IMG/VR virus record: IMGVR_UViG_3300032293_002041
Coordinates: 164,973 to 228,972 of that record
Strand: one strand, 5' to 3'
DNA length: 64,000 nt
Source: a virus
The notes beneath the pieces are model-generated. The model was not told the DNA's origin and searched no databases. It saw only the letters and a program-made list of their open reading frames with translations. Positions 28,643-36,102 of this stretch are shown here, piece after piece. The stretch's first letter is position 1, and every line of letters starts with the position of its first letter. The translations under genes were made by a program, and so were the position numbers.

Positions 28643-30403
28643 TCAAGGAATATAATCTATACTTAATGAGGCAGAATAGGTGGAGTAGGTGTCAGAGGAT
28701 ATCACAGCAATAGGAGCACTTGGTGGAGACGGTTGGCTTGCTCCACTAGGGGTCATCTCAACAGTTTGTATAGTATATCCAGTTCCATCAGGAAGACCAT
28801 CAATAGATAAGTCTATTGGAATACCGTCGCCTATTAAGTATTCTTGGGAAAAATATCTATCATTTCCAGCATCAACTAAAAGCCTGTGACCATAAGCATC
28901 TTCATTAATTGCTGATGGCGGCGGTATATAGATACTACCAATATCGGGGCTACCAGACGGAGAGCCAGATGGGGCGGCAATATCCAAATTTGGAGTTTCC
29001 TCTGTAATAGCATAAAAATCGCTGAAATTGGTCACTTTTGCACAAATAGTTTTTGTGCTAAAACTGGGGGCTTGTGCGCCACTTAATATTGTGGTGTCTA
29101 CTACTTTTTGATTAGCTTCTTTATGTAAGATTCTTACCTTATTAAAGGTAGCAAGAGATGTGGTACTAGGCAATGTAAAACACACCGTTATATCACCAGA
29201 ATGTGCTGCGGTGGTAGAGAGATTGTACTTAGCTAATGTATTGCTAAGATAAAAATTAGCCGGAAGTGATGGTGGACCATATTGAGGTAGAGGAGAAACT
29301 ACTGTAGTTCCAGTAGATGATATATTACTAAAATTGAAAGCTACTCCAACATCATTAACAACATCTGTTACCTTTGGAATTACTATATTATTGCCTGTAC
29401 TTGTGGGTGATGATACATTAATTATTTTAACTGTACCATCTCCAATAGCGCTAGCATTGACCTCAAGAGGCGTTGTATCACTTTGTGTGGCAAATTTCCA
29501 GTAACCCTTATTGGTACCATTGCCCTTATAGTAAGCTGCTTTATACCATTCATTCTCGGATGGTATCCAATATAAAGCATCACCATTCTTATGTATGATG
29601 CCCGTGGATGCGTTGTTTAAAGTATATGCCCCAGTCTCTAATGATCCATAATTATTATGTAGCCAATTACAATATCTAGCTAAACTAAACCAACTTAAAA
29701 AGTATACTGGTTTATTTCCATAATTAGACTTAACCGAATAAGTATATGATCCAGATGAGCCGCTTCTGGTGATTCCTCCAACTCTTTCGGAACTCATTTG
29801 AGTAGAATATAATGATCTTGGATCAGATGCTGCAACAGTATTCAAAAAAGAACAATAGACATCATTTGTAAGAGTATATTTTCCAATCATAAAAGAATAA
29901 GAAACGGCCCCATATCCATTGGTATCGGCAGTATTTCCAGCATCTCCAACTGTAACAAATCCAGATAGAGATAGGGGGTTAGCTGAGGTGGCTATTCTTC
30001 CTCCCCAGTCTTGATCTTGTGGCTTTCCTTTATTTTTATTGGAATTCTGAACAAATCTTGGAGGATTAACTGATCCTCCAGCTACTGTTTTAGTATATCT
30101 TGTTGCTTTTGTTGCATCATAACCAGCAATCTTGGATGCCCATCCATCTAGATCTCCTCCTCTGATAGCTTTAAAACTATTACCTGGACTATCTACCCAT
30201 TCAAAACAATTTCCTGTTTGATCAAATGTTCCATAATAACTAGGAGCACCATTGCTTCCGACGCTGGTGAAATTGTTTCCACCATTCCATTTTGCTGCTC
30301 CTCCTATAGCAGCAGCGTTATATCCGCTAATGATATCATTTCGTAAAAGAGCTTTACCTTCTTTAAAATTTAATTTGCTTCCAAAACTAAAAAATGATAC
30401 CAT
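28643..30403 (-). CDS. Formylglycine-enzyme/C-type-lectin-fold protein with permuted halves
   Basis: The 586-residue protein contains both halves of an FGE-sulfatase (SUMF1-type) fold in reversed order. Residues about 47-141 look like the usual C-terminal half (APSYYGTFDQTGNCFEWVD, KAIRGGDLDGW, QDWGGRIATS). Residues about 149-313 look like the usual N-terminal half (FVTVGDAGNTADTNGYGAVS, FMIGKYTLTNDVYCSFLN, YWIPSENEWYKAAYYKGNG). The remainder is beta-rich and ends like a cell-surface protein. In phages this fold acts as a ligand-binding domain rather than an enzyme. Its place between two Mtd-type fibres supports a receptor-binding role. Permutation is inferred from motif order. Confidence 0.7.
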   Translation of the reverse strand: MVSFFSFGSKLNFKEGKALLRNDIISGYNAAAIGGAAKWNGGNNFTSVGSNGAPSYYGTFDQTGNCFEWVDSPGNSFKAIRGGDLDGWASKIAGYDATKATRYTKTVAGGSVNPPRFVQNSNKNKGKPQDQDWGGRIATSANPLSLSGFVTVGDAGNTADTNGYGAVSYSFMIGKYTLTNDVYCSFLNTVAASDPRSLYSTQMSSERVGGITRSGSSGSYTYSVKSNYGNKPVYFLSWFSLARYCNWLHNNYGSLETGAYTLNNASTGIIHKNGDALYWIPSENEWYKAAYYKGNGTNKGYWKFATQSDTTPLEVNASAIGDGTVKIINVSSPTSTGNNIVIPKVTDVVNDVGVAFNFSNISSTGTTVVSPLPQYGPPSLPANFYLSNTLAKYNLSTTAAHSGDITVCFTLPSTTSLATFNKVRILHKEANQKVVDTTILSGAQAPSFSTKTICAKVTNFSDFYAITEETPNLDIAAPSGSPSGSPDIGSIYIPPPSAINEDAYGHRLLVDAGNDRYFSQEYLIGDGIPIDLSIDGLPDGTGYTIQTVEMTPSGASQPSPPSAPIAVISSDTYSTYSASLSIDYIP

Positions 30404-30442
30404 GAGTTTCTCCTAATTATATATTGCTTAGTCTATTTAGTA

Positions 30443-32152
30443 TCAAGGAGTTCCACCATCTATGGAGCAGTAGTGCAGGACTGTGGGGGTCGATGCGCTG
30501 GCTCCACTGATTCTGGTGAGACCGTCTAATACTGTGCCACTGGTTGATAAATTAATAGTGGTTGTACCGAGAGTAAATCCACTATAGGCTAATTTACTAA
30601 GAGCAATCGAAGCATTAGATGCTATGTCGCTATCAGTAATAGATCCACTAAGGTTTAATTTGCTATATTGAATAGCGGCAGTACTACTAATGTCTGAGTT
30701 AACAATGCTACCAGATAGACTTAACTTATTATACGCTATATTACCAGCCAACATTGTGCTAGTAACGGTGCCGGTATCTGTTGTATATATCCCGTTTGTG
30801 ACTGTGCTAGCGTTACCACTTAAGCTACCAAGAAAATATCCGCTAGTATAAATATTACCACCAGTAAATTCCCATCTATTAGCCGATGTGTTCCACACAA
30901 CTGACTTTGTATCAGATCCAGTATAAACCTCCATACCTCCAGTATTAAGTCCACTAGTATTAACTCTAACAATATTATCTCCAATTTCTACTACGGTACT
31001 ATTAACTGTCGTTGTAGTTCCTTGAACCACCAAGTCGCCGCCAACAGTAACATTACCAGTAGTAGTAATAGTATTAATAGCTGTTATACTCTTATTAGAA
31101 TCAAGCACCAATGCTCTACTAGCGCTAGCAGTACCTGCACTTACTCCAGAAAGATAGGCTAATTCATTCAGGGTCGCTTTAGTTGAAGCATCTGTAATAT
31201 TACTCCAGGTATGAGTATGTCCAACAAGAGATACTCCCGTTGTATCAATATACATTTTGTCGTATACTTCATCATATGTAAGTTGTATGCCCGTTCTTCC
31301 AACTACTTCGGTGGTTGCAATATTACCGAGATCAGTAATAAAAGAACTAGGAATACCTGTAACCCTAATAGTCTGGACTCCTCCACTATTAGATATTCCA
31401 ATACCGCTTCCTTGCACTAGGCTCTTTACTCCTAGTAATCCGCTAACCCCACTAGCAAAATTAGTAATATCGTTAACAACATGAGAATGTCCAGCTAATG
31501 AGTAATCTCCACTATTAAATGTAGATATGGTACCTAGACCAAGCGTTGTTCGTGCAGAAGCAGCATCAGCATCATCTATTAAACTGCGACCAAAGCTAGT
31601 AATAACTCCAGTAGTATAAGTGTCGCTACTAGTAGTATAAATATAATTATCACTAGTTGTGGTTAGTGATGCTATGCTTGCTAATCCAGAATCATATGCT
31701 TGAATATTACTGCCGATAGTTAATCCAGTAACAGATATTGTTACAATATTTGTGCCAGTATTATATGACAGATCAATATTATTGCCTTCAGCTAATCCAC
31801 TATTAACAATATTCATTACTTGACTTAGGCTAACTGCAGCTAGAGATATTCTATTATCAACAGCGTTATTAAAGTCATTCATCTGACTAGATGTTATACC
31901 GCTAACACTAATAGTAACGGTTTCACCATTTGCTGAAGGATTTACATATATCCCACTATTCCCAACGAATCCAGTCGGAACAACTGCCGCATACTTAAGA
32001 GTATTCCATGCTGTTGATCCATCTCCAATCTTAAACCGACCTGTGTCTGTTTCATAGCCAATTTCGCCAGCATATAAAACCTGATTTGTCCATTGATTAA
32101 CCCCTGCGGCTGCTGTGCCTCTTCTGAACTGAATTCTTGTATTAACTGGCAT
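30443..32152 (-). CDS. Tail fibre protein with Mtd-type N-terminal domain
   Basis: Residues 3-55 form the clearest Mtd N-terminal domain of the window (RIQFRRGTAAAGVNQWTNQV, GEIGYETDTGRFKIGDGSTAW). The shaft has H-x-H motifs (GHSHVVNDITNFASGVSGLL, GHTHTWSNITDAS) and repeats such as GSIVNSDISSTAAIQYSKLN/GSITDSDIASNASIALSKL, typical of trimeric beta-helical fibres. It ends in CSIDGGTP. It lies downstream of the 83-residue protein and upstream of the permuted lectin-fold protein, in one transcription unit. Confidence 0.8.
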   Translation of the reverse strand: MPVNTRIQFRRGTAAAGVNQWTNQVLYAGEIGYETDTGRFKIGDGSTAWNTLKYAAVVPTGFVGNSGIYVNPSANGETVTISVSGITSSQMNDFNNAVDNRISLAAVSLSQVMNIVNSGLAEGNNIDLSYNTGTNIVTISVTGLTIGSNIQAYDSGLASIASLTTTSDNYIYTTSSDTYTTGVITSFGRSLIDDADAASARTTLGLGTISTFNSGDYSLAGHSHVVNDITNFASGVSGLLGVKSLVQGSGIGISNSGGVQTIRVTGIPSSFITDLGNIATTEVVGRTGIQLTYDEVYDKMYIDTTGVSLVGHTHTWSNITDASTKATLNELAYLSGVSAGTASASRALVLDSNKSITAINTITTTGNVTVGGDLVVQGTTTTVNSTVVEIGDNIVRVNTSGLNTGGMEVYTGSDTKSVVWNTSANRWEFTGGNIYTSGYFLGSLSGNASTVTNGIYTTDTGTVTSTMLAGNIAYNKLSLSGSIVNSDISSTAAIQYSKLNLSGSITDSDIASNASIALSKLAYSGFTLGTTTINLSTSGTVLDGLTRISGASASTPTVLHYCSIDGGTP

Positions 32153-32180
32153 AATTGATGTACCTTTTTAAAAGTGTTTA

Positions 32181-32432
32181 TTACGGCGTACCACAATCAA
32201 ACTCATAATGGTCTAAATAATAATCAACACCATCAATTCCATACTTCTTAATTTTATCAAATGATATATTGTCTGGTAAATCGCTAACTAAAATTTTTTC
32301 GGTATTTACAATTTCCAAATCATATGTTTCATATCTTTCAATATCAATATTGTTTATGTTACTTAAAAAACTAGTTTCTACTGTGACAGTAGTAATAGCT
32401 GGATCAATAATTTCTACAACAAAATCACTCAT
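32181..32432 (-). CDS. Small fibre-locus protein (83 residues)
   Basis: An acidic, beta-rich protein beginning MSDFVVEIIDPAITTVTVET and ending DYYLDHYEFDCGTP. The N-terminal strand pattern faintly recalls the anchor domains of the two collagen-like fibres, so it may be a stand-alone anchor or adaptor. It overlaps the upstream BppU-like gene by eight bases. I do not recognise a family. Confidence 0.5.
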   Translation of the reverse strand: MSDFVVEIIDPAITTVTVETSFLSNINNIDIERYETYDLEIVNTEKILVSDLPDNISFDKIKKYGIDGVDYYLDHYEFDCGTP

Positions 32433-32832
32433 GATTACAGTCCAGTGCTATGGCTGATTGACTATTTCTCTTTAAGAGATTAATAGTTCCAAATAATAGT
32501 CTGATAGTATACTTTCCGCCTCCAGTATACAAATCATTAGGAGACTGAAGTTCTAGGTCATATTTGGCTGTATTAAAATTAAAACCATTAGTTGTATCTA
32601 CCGGAATAAGTAAAGTTAACTTGCCAGCAGCTTCATCTATTGTGAATTTATACACACTATAGTCTAGGTTATCTGTAGAAAATGTTTGTGTGGTACCATT
32701 ATTTGTTTTCCATATTAATCTAGCACACCAATTAGTAAGATTAATAGGATTTCCTTCACTATCCTTATAAATTAGTGCTATTCTAAATGAGGTCCCCTGT
32801 TCTATTGAGAAATCATATTTTGATGCTGCCAT
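32425..32832 (-). CDS. Baseplate/fibre-anchor protein, BppU-N-like (copy 2)
   Basis: This 135-residue protein is a paralog of the one encoded at 18893-19336, sharing YDFSIEQGTSFRIALIYKD, LTNWCARLIWKT, KFTIDEAAGKLTLLIP and YDLELQSPNDLYTGGGK. The fold is expected to be a small beta-sandwich that links fibres to the baseplate. It is the first gene after the capsid gene and heads the fibre block, with a GTGTAT element upstream at 32885-32890. Confidence 0.6.
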   Translation of the reverse strand: MAASKYDFSIEQGTSFRIALIYKDSEGNPINLTNWCARLIWKTNNGTTQTFSTDNLDYSVYKFTIDEAAGKLTLLIPVDTTNGFNFNTAKYDLELQSPNDLYTGGGKYTIRLLFGTINLLKRNSQSAIALDCNHE

Positions 32833-32884
32833 ATTTATGGACCATGGGGTTAAATTGGCTCAGTATATAGTATACTATTATGAA

Positions 32885-32890
32885 ATACAC
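32885..32890 (-). promoter_or_regulatory. Candidate late promoter element (GTGTAT) before the fibre block
   Basis: On the minus strand the sequence reads GGTGTATTTCATAATAG, about 55 bases before the start of the BppU-like gene and just downstream of a terminator-like hairpin. The same core recurs before other late units. Promoter identity is inferred from recurrence and position. Confidence 0.45.
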
Positions 32891-32920
32891 CTACGCTAGA
32901 TAAGAAGTATATATAAATAG

Positions 32921-32949
32921 AAAAGGACTGGTATTGCTACCAGCCCTTA
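32921..32949 (-). terminator. Rho-independent terminator after the capsid gene
   Basis: On the minus strand AAGGGCTGGTA-GCAA-TACCAGTCC forms a nine-pair hairpin with one G-U pair and a four-base loop, followed by TTTTCTATTT. It lies about 30 bases after the capsid stop codon and before the fibre block, so it should limit read-through from the capsid gene. Confidence 0.75.
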
Positions 32950-32978
32950 TTCTATAAACTATTGATTAGGCTTTAAGA

Positions 32979-33989
32979 TTATAGGGAGCCTAGTAGTACT
33001 CTACGGTTATCTAGAACAGCAAAGCCCTGCTCGGCCCATCCGTAGAAGCCAGCTCTCTTTTGACGATGAAGGGTGTCATCCTCAAAAATCTGAACTTGCT
33101 CACGAACTGGCATAATGAAACTGTCTGTCTTGCGAAGATCAAGACCAACAACAATCTCATTCTTGCTTCCTGGTAGAGTGCCACTGAGAACGTCGCTATA
33201 GAATAGCTGGTACTCTTGGCCTTCACCAAGTTCATCAAGATCGTGTAGGTTTACGCCGAATACACGATTAAGGGTTCCGTCAGCAGCTGTATAGATTTCT
33301 CTACGAGTTGTTTCGTCAACTTGATCGATACCCCAATTACGGATATCTTCCATTGACTCTGGTGAAACGTAAAGGTCTGTTAGCATACCACGGTTATTTG
33401 AAGCACTGTTACCGCCACCATTTCGACGCATAACTGTCTTCATAAGACTTACTAGACGCTTGGTAAATAAACCAGCTGAAGCATCGCTATCGTAAACAAC
33501 AATGTTACGATCAACGCCAGCAGCTAGTAGAGTGTGCCAACCGTCATCATTCATCTTCTTAACAAACGAGCTCTCTAGAACTTCCATAGCACGACCAACA
33601 ACGTCCCAACGAGCATCACGAGCATACTTTAGGAGGTAATCAATTGAGGCTCCGATGTCATAGGTTGGAACCATGACGTAATCGCCTTCAACGTGACGCT
33701 CTGGAATATGTCCGTGGTTAGGAATTGTATAGGCAACGAAGTCTTTTTCGGTGCCGGGAGCTAGGAAATCAAGAGGAAACTCTGGTGTGGCACTTTGAGC
33801 AAGTTGAATTGGCTCGAAGATACCATCTAGAATATCTCCACTTAATAGAGCTTGTCTTAGTGGTAACTCTAGAGCTTTTGCAAACTCTGAGTTAGCAGCT
33901 AGTGCAACTTCTCTATTTGGTGAACCAGAACGAACAAGTAGATCGGTAAGCTCTGGTGTTGGCTGAAATGCTTTTGTATTACCTGACAT
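32979..33989 (-). CDS. Major capsid protein
   Basis: The 336-residue protein sits in the canonical order portal, protease/scaffold, decoration, capsid. The length and pattern suit an HK97-fold capsid protein: an N-terminal helical arm, EFPLDFLAPGTEKDFVAYTI, then GASIDYLLKYARDARWDVVG, LYVSPESMEDIRNW and a beta-rich P domain ending QKRAGFYGWAEQGFAVLDNR. Strong AGGGAG ribosome site, terminator directly downstream, and comparatively GC-rich codons all fit high expression. Identity rests on context and fold-like pattern. Confidence 0.85.
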   Translation of the reverse strand: MSGNTKAFQPTPELTDLLVRSGSPNREVALAANSEFAKALELPLRQALLSGDILDGIFEPIQLAQSATPEFPLDFLAPGTEKDFVAYTIPNHGHIPERHVEGDYVMVPTYDIGASIDYLLKYARDARWDVVGRAMEVLESSFVKKMNDDGWHTLLAAGVDRNIVVYDSDASAGLFTKRLVSLMKTVMRRNGGGNSASNNRGMLTDLYVSPESMEDIRNWGIDQVDETTRREIYTAADGTLNRVFGVNLHDLDELGEGQEYQLFYSDVLSGTLPGSKNEIVVGLDLRKTDSFIMPVREQVQIFEDDTLHRQKRAGFYGWAEQGFAVLDNRRVLLGSL

Positions 33990-34016
33990 TTTTTTCTCCC
34001 TTGTTAAAGCTTTTAA

Positions 34017-34466
34017 TCAAGTTATGTTTACTGATAATTTAACGTAACCATCAGCGTCTGCGCTGCTCAAGAACTGACCAATCTTGACACTGTTGGTACT
34101 ACTTGTGCCAACTAGGCCACTTACCCCAACATATGCATCGACACCGGCAGTTGGCGAACCAGTTACCATATTAGTAGTAACTTGTCCTTGACGAAGTAGG
34201 GCAACCTTGCCGCCGACCTGTACTTCATCTTTGTGCCAGTTGATGTGCTGTCTGGTTAAGTCATAATTTACAACATCATTGAGTAGGATGCCTAGTGGCT
34301 TGGATCCACTTACAGTAGGTGCATAGCGAACGACAGCGTTAGCGTCGTCCATTGATACGCCAGAACCAGCTGTAACAACAGATACCACACCACCTCTTTC
34401 GGCAACCGTGTTCATGAAAAAAGAGATATCTGATAATGCTTCGATACGATCTGCTTTAAGAGCCAT
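34017..34466 (-). CDS. Head decoration/capsid-stabilising protein
   Basis: The 149-residue protein is encoded directly before the capsid gene, the position of lambda gpD-type decoration proteins. It is beta-rich, with Gly/Val/Ser-rich stretches (VVSVVTAGSGVSMDD, VQVGGKVALLRQGQV, AGVDAYVGVSGLVG). The pattern of a parameter-like beta domain (PLGILLNDVVNYD) is common in such proteins. It probably binds the mature capsid exterior. Confidence 0.65.
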   Translation of the reverse strand: MALKADRIEALSDISFFMNTVAERGGVVSVVTAGSGVSMDDANAVVRYAPTVSGSKPLGILLNDVVNYDLTRQHINWHKDEVQVGGKVALLRQGQVTTNMVTGSPTAGVDAYVGVSGLVGTSSTNSVKIGQFLSSADADGYVKLSVNIT

Positions 34467-34467
34467 G

Positions 34468-35280
34468 TTATTCTCCCTTGTTAAGTTTTTTACCTAGTCT
34501 AGCACAAACGAATTCAACTAACTCTGCGCGAGTTGTGTTAACAGAAGACTGGGCATCGCTGCCAACACTAAGATTAACGCTTTCTTCAGCTTCTACAGTT
34601 TCAAGAACTGAAGAATCTACAGGAACTTCAGATGATGCCTTGTTCTTGTCTTTCTTCTTCATATCCTCTTCGTCTTTGTCATCCTTCTTGATCTTATCGA
34701 GCCAAGGAGGAAGTTTACCAGCAAAGAGGGATGTCATAGCATCAAAAGCATCGTCGCTGAGAGATTCAAACTTAGATAGTGTAGCTTCTGATGTTTCTTC
34801 ATCAAAGCCATAGCTAAGAAGAGCAGCTTTTCTTTTTGTCTTCTTTTCTTTCTTGGCCATCATTTCTTCTTTCAAAGCCATTTCTTTTTCTTTCTTGGCC
34901 ATCATTTCTTCTTTGTCAGTCATCATGGCTTCTTTCATTTTATAAGCAGCAATGGCTTCTAGAGCAATTGAAAGCTCGCTCTTAGTCTTTTTCATTTCTT
35001 CATCTTTAGATTCCATCTCTTCTTTCATTTTCTTTTTAGCTGCTTCTGTCTCTTCTTCTTTATCTTTTTCTTCTTTTAGTTTCTTAGCTAGAGTTTCATA
35101 TTCGCTCTTAAGAGTTTCTAGTTCTGAAGACAAAGCAGCAATGGACTCATCCTTGACGCTAATAGCGGCTTCTAATTCGGTTGTTTGGTCAGCTACTTCT
35201 GCTACTACTGGAGCAGAATTTTCGGCAGTGGAAGCTACGGCTTCGGGCTTGACTTCTACTACTTCTGTGTTTGAACTCAT
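34468..35280 (-). CDS. Nested in-frame scaffold protein (alternative product)
   Basis: Codon 274 of the protease gene is an ATG preceded by GGAG at nine bases (TGGAGAATAATATTATG). A GTGTAT element lies about 40 bases further upstream at 35319-35324. Starting here would give a 270-residue protein, MSSNTEVVEVKPEA..., that contains the whole coiled-coil scaffold but no protease. Phage lambda uses the same logic with Nu3 inside C. The internal start is inferred, not proven. Confidence 0.55.
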   Translation of the reverse strand: MSSNTEVVEVKPEAVASTAENSAPVVAEVADQTTELEAAISVKDESIAALSSELETLKSEYETLAKKLKEEKDKEEETEAAKKKMKEEMESKDEEMKKTKSELSIALEAIAAYKMKEAMMTDKEEMMAKKEKEMALKEEMMAKKEKKTKRKAALLSYGFDEETSEATLSKFESLSDDAFDAMTSLFAGKLPPWLDKIKKDDKDEEDMKKKDKNKASSEVPVDSSVLETVEAEESVNLSVGSDAQSSVNTTRAELVEFVCARLGKKLNKGE

Positions 35281-36099
35281 AATATTATTCTCCACGTTAG
35301 AGGTTGACTGATTGTAAGATACACCTGCTATTGATAAATCGTCATTTTTTTCTGTAAATAATTTATCAACTATGTCTTTTGTAAAAATAACACTATCTGG
35401 ATTAGCGGGTTTTTCAACAAATCCCTTACCAGAAAATGTAATATTTCTTAATACTCTACCTATCTTATAGTCTTCATGTTCTCCAAGACCACCATATGCT
35501 CTTAGAAATTTTGTTAAATAGGCTGTGCTATCATTTCTAGGTAATGTTTTATATTCTCCAGTTGTTTTATTGATTAAGCCATAATCAAAACCCTTGAAGA
35601 AGCATTCCATGCTAACAAATTTATTTCCTGATTCAATATCAGCAATAAGTTTATCTGCCCTATCTTTAAGTTCTGGACTACTAAAAGCTCTATAAATTAC
35701 TGATCCTGTTAAAATGTGATATTTTTCTGGAAGACTATCCATTGCAGTAGTTTCATCAATAAGAGAGCCATCTTCTGTAATTGGCCAATTACTGGTTATG
35801 TGACCGATTATAACACTTTCATCATGCTCTAGATTAGTGGGCTTATCCTCTGGAGTATTTCTAGCTAACCAGACTTCTGCTTTATCAAATATATCATCAT
35901 TTTTATTCCAAGAAGAACTAACTAGAATAGACTGAACATAATATAAGTCAGAATCATTAAGAGATGCGAGAGTTTTGAACTCTTTCCTTTTTAAAACGTC
36001 ATTTAAGCATGGCTCTGCCACAGAAGCATAACAAATTGATGCAGATGTGGAGATTTTAGCCTCTAGTCCGTCTGCTATTTCTTGGGCAAATATTTTCAT
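34468..36099 (-). CDS. Prohead protease fused to scaffold
   Basis: The 543-residue protein has an N-terminal protease (about 1-230) with His92 in NLEHDESVIIGH and Ser163 in KFVSMECFF, the catalytic arrangement of phage prohead serine proteases. From about 290 it becomes a highly charged coiled coil rich in Lys/Glu/Met (repeated KEEMMAKKEKE units), typical of an internal scaffold. The C-terminus is acidic. It should process the scaffold and capsid N-termini during head maturation. An internal start (see the nested scaffold entry) could make the scaffold separately. Confidence 0.85.
   Translation of the reverse strand: MKIFAQEIADGLEAKISTSASICYASVAEPCLNDVLKRKEFKTLASLNDSDLYYVQSILVSSSWNKNDDIFDKAEVWLARNTPEDKPTNLEHDESVIIGHITSNWPITEDGSLIDETTAMDSLPEKYHILTGSVIYRAFSSPELKDRADKLIADIESGNKFVSMECFFKGFDYGLINKTTGEYKTLPRNDSTAYLTKFLRAYGGLGEHEDYKIGRVLRNITFSGKGFVEKPANPDSVIFTKDIVDKLFTEKNDDLSIAGVSYNQSTSNVENNIMSSNTEVVEVKPEAVASTAENSAPVVAEVADQTTELEAAISVKDESIAALSSELETLKSEYETLAKKLKEEKDKEEETEAAKKKMKEEMESKDEEMKKTKSELSIALEAIAAYKMKEAMMTDKEEMMAKKEKEMALKEEMMAKKEKKTKRKAALLSYGFDEETSEATLSKFESLSDDAFDAMTSLFAGKLPPWLDKIKKDDKDEEDMKKKDKNKASSEVPVDSSVLETVEAEESVNLSVGSDAQSSVNTTRAELVEFVCARLGKKLNKGE
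35319..35324 (-). promoter_or_regulatory. Candidate late promoter element inside the protease gene
   Basis: The minus strand reads AGGTGTATCTTACAATC about 40 bases before the internal ATG of the nested scaffold. The location makes sense if the scaffold has its own transcript. Confidence 0.35.
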
Positions 36100-36102
36100 T
36101 TT

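Noticed and set aside
28643-32152. Diversity-generating retroelement suggested by Mtd-type domains and an FGE/C-type-lectin fold
   Set aside because: No reverse transcriptase gene, template repeat or paired variable repeat is visible in the window.
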